The notes under the pieces: generated by a model
What the model was told of the DNA's origin: nothing
Database searches by the model: none
What the model saw: only the letters and a program-made list of their open reading frames with translations
Made by a program: the position numbers and the translations under genes
Assembly: GCA_009760855.2 (NCBI GenBank)
Contig: WPIO01000128.1
Span: 207,501 to 260,000, forward strand
DNA length: 52,500 nucleotides
Source of the DNA: Cristatella mucedo
Lineage: Eukaryota > Bryozoa > Phylactolaemata > Cristatellidae
Reading direction: 5' to 3'
Part shown: in pieces, positions 22,646-33,009 of the stretch
Layout of the letters: every line of letters starts with the position of its first letter
Numbering within the stretch: position 1 is the stretch's first letter

Positions 22646-23937
22646 CTCTTAATAATGAGAGTAGCGGCTCAGGATCGTGACTCATACAAAAAGAGGCAGG
22701 TAACTAACTGGATTATTAATATTTGACCTAGATGGCACTTGATTGATGTTAGGTAGAGTTGGCGCCTCTAGCCGAGGCTAGTTAGCAGCTAATGAGTCAA
22801 AGAAAAGCTCCAATGCTGCAGGCATGGAGAGATGCTGGCAGGGCGCTAGAGCGCCCACAATTGCCAGTGCTGCCTCTGAAATAAGAGCACACTTGGTTGG
22901 TTACATCTAGAGGCATCCCATAATGACGATCAAAAATTTCAGTAGCAATCAGCCATAGCCAAGTTTCTTGCTAGGTAATCTACGTATCCATACAAGCACC
23001 ACTAGATGGCTGCAAATGGCCCAGAAAAAGTTTCGTAGTGAAAGTGGCAAGTTGTCATATTAAAAGTATTTACATTATATAGTCTGAACGAAATATTACG
23101 ATAGCTGCGATTAGGATAATAATATTAACAACAAAAATAACGTTAATAATAATAGTTAATGGGTCGCTGAGCCGGCAGCCACTATTTAAGCTCGATTCTT
23201 TCTAGCTAACCGCTTTAAGGGCTTGATAGCCACATAATGCTAATGATGATGCAACGAGCTGATTAAATGAAGCAGCCTGCAGCTAGATGTACCGTTTGAT
23301 GGTATCACTTTTGATCGCATCGATAAAATTGTGCACAGCAATAGCGAAAACTCAAAGGTCCGATCGGTTTGTTATATAGCGCAGCAGCCATCATTGACAG
23401 CTTTATTCGACGGAATCGCATGGAGTAACTTCTCACTTTGCACGGACTTCTTACCTCGCAGTTGATGTAAGATCGAGCAAGTTTGAAGAGGAGCCTGCGG
23501 AGTCTGGTCGTCGGTGCATGCTATTTATATTCACCAGCATATTCACTTTGTCATTGACAAGTGAATATGCACGTGCAAAGACCGAGGTTTAATGACCTAT
23601 GACCTTTAGCTATGCGCCAAACATTAAGGATGCCTGGATGTCTGGCGTCTGGTGTGGTCTCCGTAAAGAGGCCCGGAAATTCAAAACTCTCGTGGTTGCC
23701 GACACGCGCACGAAACCTTCCTGGGAGCCCAATCCCGACTTGCTTGACCTCGATGGGTCCCAATGACTGAACCTGGACCGCTAGATTGTGATGCCCCCTT
23801 CGACTAACAGGAAGGTCAAAGGAGGGCAACTTTGGCATCAAGCTTGCGGATTCCTCCAAACTATTCCTATTGTGTTGGTGAAAGGTAGTGACATTTGGAT
23901 TTTAGGAAGAGCAACGTCTAGGGTGACTAAATAACGA
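22646..23937. other. 1.3-kb unassigned stretch
   Basis: No recognised gene. There is a short palindrome GGGCGCTAGAGCGCCC near 22,836-22,851. A minus-strand frame at 23,551-23,859 (102 residues) has no identified domain. Confidence 0.42.
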
Positions 23938-24260
23938 ATACCGTATTTTACCCTGTATAAGACCCGCTTTTCCCCAAAACTTGGGGTCAGATAATGGAGC
24001 TTGCCTTTTCGCTTTAATATTTCGCTTAACAACTTAACTACTTTTCATTCCACACAATAAAGATTAACTGGTCATCAAGATGCGTTCGATAAAGTGTGGC
24101 ATTTCAAGTGCAAGGGACGGAACGACAAATGACGCAGTCTATTCAGAGAGTGTATCGACGACGAGGACAACGGAGTATCCACCAAATTTCAAGCCTGTGA
24201 CATGAACGAGGGAGACAGAGAGGCTATCGTCAATGTTCCTCATGCAGAGGATAATAATAG
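23938..24260 (+). mobile_element. pogo/Tigger-like DNA transposon remnant
   Basis: The left part has CCGTATTTTACC, TATAAGACCCGC and the inverted repeat CCCCAAAACTTGGGG (23,975-23,989), resembling ends of pogo-type elements recalled from animal genomes. About 90 bp further on, a plus-strand frame reads SIKCGISSARDGTTNDAVYS (about 24,085-24,145). This resembles the C-terminal CGISNALDGTEDD-type block of pogo-like DDE transposases. No catalytic core remains and stops follow, so this is a deleted dead copy. The assignment rests on motif memory only. Confidence 0.55.
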
Positions 24261-24592
24261 TGGCTTACGTTTTTTATGAGTCTTGATATTGTTTGCTGAT
24301 GTTTAAGTTCATTCATCTGCAGCCAAGGAAAAGCTGAACGGAGCAGACGCGTCCTGTCGTGGCTCGTAGTAACTGAAGCCGGAAGCAAGTTCAGCCCATG
24401 CGGTGCGCGTGAGCTGAAGGCTCTACAGGAGAAATAAATTCAACTTAAAGAAGTTTAATTTAGAGCGAGGGATGGCGAGATGGCTAGATGCAGTTGTGCT
24501 CGCAAGCGCACACTGGAGGGGGCCAGGTGATGGCCAGATATGTAACCTGGTGCAAGCGAGTGAAGTGACCAGGGACTTCCAGGCTGGGGATC
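24261..24592. other. Unassigned stretch, no gene seen
   Basis: No recognisable feature apart from short frames on the minus strand. Confidence 0.45.
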
Positions 24593-24833
24593 GTCCTTGA
24601 TGTGCTTATGCGTGCTGACACTGTGCATGCTGCCACTAACCACATTTGCATGCTGACCCTGTGCATGTCACCCCTAACCATATTATTCATTTCGTTTGTT
24701 TTTTAAGCATGATTTTACTTACCATTCAATTGCATTTCACTTTACAGCAAATGTAAAGTGCCTAGAGAGAGAGATTGAGTTCTCTGAGGGCGCTTTATCA
24801 AGTGTATTATTATTATTATTATCTTGAAATCAA
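24593..24833 (+). mobile_element. LINE-A 3'-UTR fragment
   Basis: TGCTTATGCGTGCTGACACTG, a repeated CCACTAACCACATTTGCATG block, CAGCAAATGTAAAGTGCCTAG, AGAGATTGAGTTCTCTGAG, GGCGCTTTATCAAGTG and an ATTATTATT tail follow in order. This is the reverse complement of the 3' UTR in the copies at 18.5 and 50.9 kb, without any ORF. Confidence 0.92.
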
Positions 24834-25044
24834 TTCGACGCTTGATAGGAAGCTAATGAAGCTTTGAGAGACAGCGAGTGGTGCGGCAGCGACGCGGTCA
24901 AGGCCAGGCAAGCCGTCGAGTCGTTCACTAGTTGCAGACGATTAAGGAAGGGCACAGGCCAAGAATCCTGAAAAAAAAGAGAATTGCAATTATCTATTAA
25001 TTAATTATTAATTTATATCGCAAACGCGCGATTTTCCTTAACCG

Positions 25045-25262
25045 AAATTTGTCCAACTTCGACTTCGTGGAGGTCATGCATGCTCGTCTAATGACGAGCC
25101 GAGTCGGATTAGTGTGCACAGATTACGGGCAGACGTCGCGAAAGTGTCGCTTGCTGAACCATTCTCGAGATTAAAGTTTTCTCGGACGACACTAGGTTTG
25201 CACATAACGACTAGGTTATTTTTATCGTCAGTTAGCTGCAGCAATTTAGTAGCCATCTTAAT
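25045..25262 (-). mobile_element. LINE-A reverse-transcriptase thumb fragment
   Basis: A 60-residue minus-strand frame aligns by eye with the LINE-A segment around LNDDTTNLLVMGKPSV and GSASISPVASARNLG. Here it reads TDDKNNLVVMCKPSV and GSASDTFATSARNL. It is diverged and truncated on both sides, with no 3' tail of its own. Confidence 0.82.
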
Positions 25263-25282
25263 GCAAACGTCATCAAAATAAC

Positions 25283-25355
25283 CAGCCTATGTAAAGTGCC
25301 TAGAAAGGGATTAATTTTACCGAGAGCGATAAAATACGTATTATTATTATTAAGA
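25283..25355 (+). mobile_element. LINE-A 3'-tail fragment
   Basis: CTATGTAAAGTGCCTAGAAAGG is followed by a degraded stem-loop and ATTATTATTATT. It lies about 20 bp from an opposite-strand LINE-A fragment. Confidence 0.78.
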
Positions 25356-25616
25356 TGGACTTAATCTTTATCTAACAGCACTGAAAGCATGTGCTTTGAT
25401 ATTTTTTGTTATGAGAGCCAGGGTTATGCATACACAGATGGATGCTGACATGTATATAATTCATTTGACATCAATAGGAGGTCGGATGGCACCTGTTCTT
25501 ATAAATATACTTATAAAACCTCCCCGCGCTAGAGAGTGGCCTCGGACGGGGTATAGATATTTCCCCCAGGACGTTTCCCCCTGCTTATATATCTTGAAAA
25601 AATATTATGTAGTATA
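25356..25616. other. Unassigned stretch; contains a TTTCCCCC repeat
   Basis: ATTTCCCCCAGGACGTTTCC starts at 25,559. Its reverse complement pattern (GGGGGAAAYGT) recurs at 26,913-26,976 on the other side of the MITE and telomere-like block. Confidence 0.45.
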
Positions 25617-26102
25617 TACAGTCGTCCCTCGCTTCTTCACGCTTTGACTTTCCCGGCTTCACTCTATCGCAGTTTTTTGAAATACGTGTATATTCATTAA
25701 AAATTTGATCGATATAGTGAAAATGATACAGCACGAGCTCGTTTGTCCGAGTCAATTATATCTGAGTCAATTATAACTCTCTTATTTCGTCAAACATATT
25801 TGGTAATGCGAGTGTAATGATAACTAAAGGGGTGTTATTTTATGTCCGGGGGCTCTAATAATGTTAAAAACCAGATTTAGAAGGTCATAAAAAGGTCTTC
25901 TGGGCTCTAACTACGAAAATATTTGAGTTATAAATAAAAAATCCTACTTTGCAGAAATTCACGACTCAGACAAACGAGCGCGCGCTGCATCATTTTCACT
26001 GTGTCGGTCGAATTTTTAATGAATATTCACGTATTTCAAAAAAAATTGCGATAGAGTGAAGCCGCGAAAGTCGAAGCGCAAAGTGGCGAAGGACGATTTT
26101 TA
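25617..26102. mobile_element. MITE with about 135-bp terminal inverted repeats
   Basis: The left end CAGTCGTCCCTCGC begins at 25,619 and the right end is its diverged reverse complement (GCGAAGGACGA...) finishing near 26,100. A TA dinucleotide flanks each end (25,617-25,618 and 26,101-26,102), as expected for Tc1/mariner-pogo insertions. The arms (25,619-25,753 and about 25,963-26,100) match roughly 85% by eye, sharing CGGCTTCACTCTATCGCA, TTTTTTGAAATACGTG and TTCATTAAAAATT. About 210 bp of AT-rich filler lies between them. No transposase is present, so the element is non-autonomous. Confidence 0.92.
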
Positions 26103-26290
26103 GGGTTTAGTGTTTAGGGGTTTAGGACTTGGGATTTTTGGGGTTTCGGGATTTTAGGGTTTAGGGTTTGGGATTTTTAGGGATTAGGGTTTAGGATTTT
26201 TAAGGTTTCTAGGGTTTCTAGGGGTTCTAGGGGTTCTAGGGTTTAGGGTTTTAGGGTTTGGGGTTTGAGGTTAAGGATTTAGGTTTTAAT
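26101..26290 (+). repeat. Degenerate telomere-like TTTAGGG stretch
   Basis: About 190 bp of TTTAGGG, TTTAGGGG, TTAGGG and TTTCTAGGG-like units with strong G/T strand bias, starting at the right edge of the MITE. The most frequent clean unit is GGGTTTA. Units are too irregular for a functional chromosome end, so this is an interstitial or decayed array. Confidence 0.85.
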
Positions 26291-26660
26291 GCGGGCTGCG
26301 CCGCCGCCTAAATCCACCCTTGTTCGTATTCCGCGCTTTAATCAGTGCGTATTAGGGCGTAACGAAATCTCTTGAGATCGAGTCATACTCAGTAGACCTC
26401 TGAGGCCTAGCGCTTATTTGCAGGAACCCGCGGCACGCAGTATAACGCGCCCGCTTTGACGGGTACGAACACGTGCCTGGCGGTCGAGCGGGACCGAAAT
26501 TCCGCGGGACCAAACTGTACGGCTCGCCGCTGCCGCTGCCGCCGCTGCCGCAGCCGGCGCAACCGCCGCCGCCGCTCACTCTATTAGAAACCATCATTCC
26601 AATCCATCCATTCTTCTAATTATACTGAGTTGATTTTATTTTAATAGAGCGTGAACTTCA
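26291..26660. other. CpG-rich stretch, no gene confirmed
   Basis: A CpG- and GCC-triplet-rich patch at about 26,420-26,578 (CCGCTGCCGCCGCTGCCG) gives a Gly/Ser-rich minus-strand frame. No domain is recognised. Confidence 0.4.
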
Positions 26661-26666
26661 TTTGAT

Positions 26667-26888
<222 letters not shown>

Positions 26889-26912
26889 TTCTTAGTTATT
26901 CATTCATCAACA

Positions 26913-26976
26913 TGGGGGAAATGTCCTACCCCTAGGGAAGTGTCCGGGGGAAACGTACGGGGGAGAAATGTACTAC
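26913..26976 (+). repeat. GGGGGAAAYGT repeat cluster
   Basis: Three diverged units: GGGGGAAATGTCC, CGGGGGAAACGTAC and GGGGGAGAAATGTAC. They are inverted relative to TTTCCCCC units at 25,559-25,581, so the pair may be the ends of a larger element enclosing 25.58-26.91 kb. Confidence 0.5.
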
Positions 26977-28774
26977 AACCCCTCGGGTGACTCCAAGCGC
27001 AGCGTGGAAACTTTACCGGACTTCTTCTTGATATTCGTCGGGCATTTTGCATTGCATATATTCGCAGTGACTGTTCACGAGCTGTCCTCAGACATGTTAC
27101 TCAAAATAGGATTCACTTAGCATAAGGTGCTACTTTTACATTCTGTACAGCTTCCTACATTGCCCGCGGCAACGGCTTAGAAAGCAACATTCAGCAAGCA
27201 GCCGGAACTATGCGTTCCGCGGCTGCTATAAGCCGAGCGAACGCTACTCGGAAGACTGCAGTACGAGATACGGCTTTTGCCTCCGAGCGAGTGCTCCTAC
27301 CGTATCGTAAGCTCGCCGCAGGGTCCTGATCGGGAGATTGGCTAGGCCAATAAAGGACTCGAACAACTGGGTTTTGCAACGCATTACTTTGTGGGCCTCA
27401 CATTAATCTCGGGGTCGTTATCCGGTCGCCAATCAGAGTCCTCCATCAAGAGGAGTGGCGCAGACCGATCCATCATTTTGGACGACTTCTGTTAATACGT
27501 TCTCATCCGCGATCGCGTCAAAACAGAGAAGAGTTCTTTCTCGAGAAGCGGAAACCCATGACCGCACAAGAGCTCTTCCGCCAAGATTTTTGAAAGTAGA
27601 GCGTTCGAGCAGCTCGTACTAGTAGGTGGCATAATCCGCCTTTTGTTTTCTTAGGATGACAAAAGTGCTTCCTTTCAATCGCAGCGTGATTCACGGATAA
27701 ATCCGTGGATGAATTAACTTTCATCGGTCCGCGGCTCATCACAGCGTGCGGCTCATCAGCCGTCAGCAGCAAAGTGTGCGGCTTGGCCACGTGCCCACGG
27801 CTGACGGTGCGCGATTGTTCTCATTCGCTTATTAACGGCGCGCGCCTGCTCGTGGCAACGCCTGCGGCTACTCTGTAAGACTCTTGCAAAGACCTCAATT
27901 GACGCTGACTGCTTTGCTGCCGGTGGCATCTTCAGGGATTTTAAGCGAGCGCGTAGTGGAGTGGCTTTCCTTTTACCCAGGGCAGCAAGTTTCAGTCGTC
28001 ATCTGTCATCCACTATTTATCGTCGTGCAGCCGGCCGGAGCGTGCTCAGACGTCCGTGCTGCCATTCTGAAAATACTTCTGGTTTTGGCTGACAGTCGCC
28101 TCATTCATATCAGGCTTTCATGCCACCTTCACGTCGACTTGACGCATACTATGGTAGATTTGACGACAGAGACATATGACAACGAATTGAACGTCACTTT
28201 CCCTGTTTACTTCGGCAGCCTTTCCCGTGGCCGGACAAGCAGTTGCATGTGCTCGGTGCGGTCATGAAAGGTCACGAAGGTCGGTCAGTAAGGTCGGTCA
28301 GGAAGTGCAAAAGATAAGATCTCGCCTTCCATGCACAAGCGTGCGCGCATGGAAAACCTTGAGCTGTTTGCATTGAAAGTAAGATATTCTGTTGAGTATG
28401 TGTTAATGTTTGACCAGTCGCACACCAGAAGGTCGAATCGACAACAAGGCAGGTAATGTTTTAACAGTCGCAGGAAGCCACGCGGTAGCCAGTGACCGTC
28501 ATGGCTAATCCTATCCCCGGAGAATCGCAGTGTCTGTTAGGATCCGCTGTTCTCCTTCGGCAACTTCCGCCGCGTAGCAGGCTCTCACAGTACAGCGGAC
28601 CCAACATATTCGGAATGAAACGCGTACGTACTCAAATATTGCTCTCCTTCCCGCTGGGATGTCTTCATTTCTGGCATTTCTTGTCGGCAAGCCGGCCATC
28701 GGCATCAAATGCGTTTTGTTTTTGAGCAAACAGATTTCAGCTAAAGGGCGTCGTTTTGCACAAGCACAGCGAAA
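26977..28774. other. 1.8-kb unassigned stretch
   Basis: No recognised gene. A plus-strand frame at 27,884-28,267 (127 residues) is the longest and has no domain. Short duplicated AAGGTCGGTCAG strings occur near 28,277-28,302. Confidence 0.42.
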
Positions 28775-28809
28775 TTCCGGCTAGTGGGTGCTGCACCCAC
28801 TAGCCGGAA
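28775..28809. repeat. Perfect 17-bp inverted repeat, 1-base spacer
   Basis: TTCCGGCTAGTGGGTGC (28,775-28,791) and its exact complement (28,793-28,809) are separated by a single T. A structure this tight could extrude as a cruciform. No terminator-like T run follows and no gene abuts it. Confidence 0.97.
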
Positions 28810-29225
28810 CTTCAACTTAGTAACCACCAAGGGTAAACTATAAACGGTTAAACTTTAGGGCTGACTAATAAAGTCCAAGCCCAGTTCTTAAGCCGTGACG
28901 CCTAAAAACTGAACGCTAAAGCCCAGATACTTCACCATAACCAAAAATATATCTCTGAACGCTGTTTTTGTTGTAAAAATGAACAGATGCAGGCTAGCAT
29001 TTTTTTTACTTTTTATTTTGGTCAGAATAACTGCAGAAGAAACTTATCAATGTCTATGCATAATCAACAATGCTTAACCACCGTCGGAAAAATCACTACT
29101 AGTGAATACTTGCTACGTAAACGGATTCGAATGCAAATCGTAAATACGTTTGCGTTTACATCGACGCCAGCCTGTGCAGTCAAGTCTTAGTTGCTATTTT
29201 AAAGCTTCGGGATCAAATTAAATAA
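28810..29225. other. Unassigned stretch, no gene seen
   Basis: AT-rich and without motif. Confidence 0.45.
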
Positions 29226-29328
29226 CATTAATAATAACAGTGATAGAAATACATTTGTAGAGCGCCCTCAGAGAACTTAATCTCTGCGAAGGACCCTTTA
29301 CAAATGCTGTAAAGGAAGCGTGAGCATA
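29226..29328 (-). mobile_element. LINE-A 3'-tail fragment
   Basis: An AATAATAA tail, then GAGCGCCCTCAGAGAACTTA and a diverged CGAAGGACCCTTTACAAATG block. This is the minus-strand LINE-A terminus. Confidence 0.82.
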
Positions 29329-29525
29329 ATGTTATTAACAATATAATTATATTATAATGATATAATTATACTATATTATAATAATAATTAAAGGAAGCGT
29401 GAGCATACTGTCAGCAAAGTTTTTATCTAATATCCTAGATAATTTTAGTTATCCTATATAATATATTATTTATGATATAATATAATAATATAAATAGAGG
29501 ATAGTATAATATACCTTATATCCTA
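29329..29525. repeat. AT-rich low-complexity stretch
   Basis: TATAATATAATTATA-type sequence with many short inverted repeats, containing a repeat of AAGGAAGCGTGAGCATA (29,312-29,328 and 29,393-29,409). Confidence 0.75.
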
Positions 29526-30772
29526 GCCGCTATATTGCTCACTGTGGCTTGGCTGAATAATAAATCAAGAATTGCTAATCCGGCCGGCTTTCACGCTTAA
29601 ATGCAAGGGAAAGGCGCTAAAAGTCTTCTGACGTCAAGAAACCGCCGAATGAGCCTATCTTATTCCTATTTGTCGTCGAAATAATCGAGCAGCCAAACTC
29701 TAGGTCAGATCTTTTAAGGCCCGCCAGGACTGCTGGAATGGCGCGAGATCTTTTACAGCTACCTATCCTGCCAATGAGGCTGTCCTACCTGAGTCGTTAT
29801 ATACTTAACCTTTAAGCGTACACCTTCGCGTAAAGTAGACGTCATACTCTGTAGTGACCAAAATATCTTCCCAAATCACGTAATGTGACCACTTTAAAAT
29901 ATATTAAAATTATTAGAAAAACATGTAACATAATTTTGCTAAATTGCGTGTAATCCAAATTCAGCAAAAAACTCACTTTGGTTGCTCAGTATTTCACGAC
30001 AAACATTCTAGATGCGATGCGACTGAGAGATAAGATGGCTCAAATCACTCGATTTAACACAACACTTTTTAGGCTGGGATTCGCGCCAGTTTTTGGAGTC
30101 GTGTTAACATATCTTTTAAGGCTAATAATGCGAAAATCAACAGAGTTAATTTTTCTTAGAATATTGATAGGACGTCATCCTTGGTAATGCACGATGGCCC
30201 TGCCCCGCTTTAGGGGGACGACCGTTCTGACTCTGCCCCCGCCGTCACTGAATCGGACAATATCTAAGCCAGTCAAGTCTGTAATAAAATATCGCTCAAT
30301 AATTACCAGCAGAAACTATTACTCAATACTTACCAGCATAAATTTGAACGTCTGATTCCTCGATTAACCTGATCATCGAGTGTAAGCATGAGGTTTGACA
30401 TTTCAGCTGATGCTTGTGGCCGTTGGTGCTACTGGTACTGGGGCACCGGTCGAAGACCCTAGAATTCGCGAGATGCGAGATGTTTTTTTTCCAGCTAGAC
30501 GACTAAGAATCGACTCTTCAAAGCGACGAGTCGATGCTTAGTCGGATGGCAATGTCGCAAGATAAATTGTGAGGTATTTATTGCTTGGATGCTCGCGTGA
30601 GCAGCTCATGTGCTGAGGAAAGCTATTCTTCAGCTCATTGTACGGGTGGCCTCGACCTTCCTTCGACCTCTCTCCGATCTTCCTCTGATCTCCCTCGTGC
30701 CTGCACGTGCAGACAGACGCACACTTTTACTAAATACGTACGTGTACAGGTACATGCAAGTGTATATGTATG

Positions 30773-30774
<2 letters not shown>
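29526..30774. other. 1.2-kb unassigned stretch
   Basis: No recognised gene or element. There is a TCGACTCTTCAAAGCGACGAGTCGA inverted repeat around 30,510-30,535. Confidence 0.42.
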
Positions 30775-30828
<54 letters not shown>

Positions 30829-30909
30829 CATGTGTGTATATATATATATGTATGTATATATATATATATATGTATATATATATGTGTGTGTGTGTACATG
30901 TACACACAT

Positions 30910-30977
<68 letters not shown>

Positions 30978-31008
30978 GCATATGTGTATGCATATGTATA
31001 TGTGCACA
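30775..31008. repeat. Compound (CA)n/(TA)n/(TG)n microsatellite
   Basis: CA, TA, TATG and TGTG runs totalling about 230 bp. They explain the 129-163-residue open frames on both strands at 30,585-31,121. Confidence 0.97.
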
Positions 31009-31315
31009 CGCCATGAAGATCCATGTTCTACTTTGATTCGATTCGATTCCTTCAGAAGTGTAAGTGTTTGCTTCACTGGCTGAAAAGCTTCAACCGCCAA
31101 TTCATCGACTGCATTTCGCAAGCTATAATTAAATGCACAAACTAAACAGCGAACACATTGCGCATCGGACCTTCAGCAGAAGATGTGGTCCTTTGCCAGG
31201 TCAGGGTTCACTCATCGCATTTCCGAAGTCAGCCGCTCTGAGACAGCTTCTCTGGACGTCGGTCGATGCTGGACAAGGGAATGAAGTGCGTAAGCGGTGG
31301 CGAGCTGCTCCGGCC

Positions 31316-31350
<35 letters not shown>

Positions 31351-31382
31351 TGCTGCTGTTGCTGCTGCTGTTGCTGCTGCCG
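31316..31382 (-). repeat. CTG/CAG trinucleotide tract, polyQ on the minus strand
   Basis: About 22 CTG units with three TTG interruptions. On the minus strand this reads CAG/CAA, giving a glutamine run inside a 106-residue frame (31,212-31,532) preceded by a basic segment RRRRRKRRKF. CAA interruptions are common in coding polyQ tracts, but no domain supports a gene and the plus-strand reading is polyleucine. Confidence 0.9.
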
Positions 31383-31604
31383 CTCAGTCTCCGCAGAGAA
31401 CTTCCGCCTCTTCCGCCGCCGCCGCCGCTCGTCCCGCGGCCGCTCGACGAGCCCCATGACGACGAGCCACTGAAAGCCGCCTCCGCCAGCGCTGCTGCTT
31501 CCGGATGAGTTTGAGTCGAACCGCTGCTGCAAGCGTCACGAGGAAGCAAAGCCTGCACGGCAACGCACGTCAGCGAGACGAGGTAGCAACGCATACGCCA
31601 TGCT

Positions 31605-32250
31605 GTGGTAATTCCCTTTTGGTTGGGCTACCAAAGAAAGCTATTATGCCACTACAGCGTACTATGAATATGGCTGCAAGGCTAGTCTTCAAGTCCCAGC
31701 GGTTTGAGCACGTGTCACCATTGCTGAAAGAGTTAGGATGGTTGCCGGTTGAGCAAAGGATACAGAGCAAAGTTCCTACGCTGACCCACAAGGCCCACCA
31801 CGGCTTGGCTCCTTCGTACCTAGCTGAACTGCTGCATCACTTTCAGCCTGTTCGCGCCCTCAGGTCCTTTTTGGACAATAAATTAGCTGTCCCATTCCTC
31901 CGCTTAAAGACAGTTTGCGACAGAAGCTTTAGCTCTGCAGGTCCTAGACTGTGGAACTCGCTTCCACAATTCTCATGCAACGACATCTACTCTCCAACTG
32001 CCGACTATGGCACATCTTTTTCAGCGGTCCTGAACTGCTACTTCTATGCTACTCACTACCTCAACTGCTCTCCTAACTCTGCTATGCTTCCCACTTTCTC
32101 TTTGTTGCATGAGACGAAGTCTGTTGGCTACCGAATGCATACAGAAAGCCGCTTAGGCTGTGAGTGCGCTATACAAAACTCTCCTGCGTAACACCCACAT
32201 GGTCTTTATGACTTTGTGGAGTTACTGACGGAGATACATTGCATTGCATC
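31605..32250 (+). mobile_element. LINE-D copy, 5'-truncated (best copy)
   Basis: The 3' portion of a second non-LTR family: C-terminal ORF, a short 3' UTR (ACACCCACATGGTC...TTTGTGGAGTTACTG) and an ATTGCATTGCAT tail. Four more copies or fragments occur at 2.05, 42.2, 46.3 and 47.0 kb. The terminus differs from LINE-A: it lacks the AGAGATTAAGTTCTCT stem-loop and has a pentanucleotide ATTGC/ATTAC tail. Confidence 0.93.
31610..32191 (+). pseudogene. LINE-D ORF2 C-terminal fragment
   Basis: The frame reads the region after the reverse transcriptase of CR1/L2-type elements: LPKKAIMPLQRTMNMAARLV, HVSPLLKELGWLPVEQRI, HHGLAPSYLAELL, CDRSFSSAGPRLWNSLPQ. After WNSLPQ the expected FK..LKTHLF helix is missing. 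It is replaced by a segment beginning YSPTADYGTSFSAVL and ending CECAIQNSPA, which is conserved in the copies at 42.2, 46.3 and 47.1 kb, so it is a family feature. The catalytic YADD block is absent through 5' truncation. An open frame continues upstream to 31,505 but that part is unrelated. Confidence 0.9.
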
Positions 32251-32386
32251 ACCATCAAAAGGTTCCGCCCCTTTCCGCCGACGTTCCTACCTCCAAACGT
32301 TCGCTCCATGCCGGCGCGCGTGACTGTCGTGACTCGTCGCCCAATTTCGCTTACTGTTTATGTGCCGGCCTGTACGCACGTTACAG

Positions 32387-32387
<1 letters not shown>

Positions 32388-32442
<55 letters not shown>
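32388..32442. repeat. (CT)n microsatellite
   Basis: About 27 CT units, responsible for the Ser-Leu and Arg-Glu open frames in this area. Confidence 0.98.
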
Positions 32443-32445
<3 letters not shown>

Positions 32446-32744
32446 GTCAGGAGCAGCAAACACGATTGCCCCGAACACTCTTACGTACACTCGCCTGTCA
32501 TCTGCTTCGCCTGCATACAATGCAGACATCGTCGGTACTACCGTGCGTCTGTGGGACCATCGCCATTAACTGTTCATCATCTTTCGTCACGACGTCACCG
32601 CACGCTCGAGCCCCCACAGTACAGCGGCATTCCTTCACTGCACTTAAACGCGACCGTCAGCAGGCTACGAAACATGTCACCATCGGCAATCCGACGAGTA
32701 GCCGATCGCATCGCGACAATGCTCTGTCACTTCGGTGAATAAAT
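32443..32744. other. Unassigned stretch, no gene seen
   Basis: Two overlapping plus-strand frames (to 32,742 and 32,738) cross the CT repeat. Neither has a recognisable domain. Confidence 0.4.
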
Positions 32745-32935
32745 ATAAATATAATTCATTTGTGTAGCGCCCCAAAGAACTTATTATCTATTCAGGCTCT
32801 TCACATATGCCTGGGTACATATGGGACATATGGGTACGTATGTCACATATGGGACTCGGCCAGACCTTGGTCGGGGCGAGTACCTTAACCACTGGGCCAA
32901 ACCGGCGCGGCGTATCCTTTACAGCCCGTCTCACG
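32745..32935 (-). mobile_element. SINE-B copy
   Basis: Reading the minus strand, GGCCCAGTGGTTAAGG (32,890-32,905) is an A-box-like tRNA head. The tail has CCTGAATAGATAATAAGTTC and GGGGCGCTACACAAATGAATTATA. The B-box zone is replaced by a tandem of CATATGGG-like strings (32,815-32,853). Confidence 0.75.
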
Positions 32936-33009
32936 GATTCGCTTATTTCGGCAACGGAGGCTGCAGTGCACCACTGGGTGCGAATTGGCAACAGATAGCA
33001 ATAACGGCT

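Noticed and set aside
26101-26290. A true chromosome end
   Set aside because: The tract is short, degenerate and internal, with ordinary sequence continuing for 26 kb beyond it.
30585-31121. Open frames of 129-163 residues rich in TH, YI and VCVC
   Set aside because: Translations of CA/TA/TG microsatellite on both strands.
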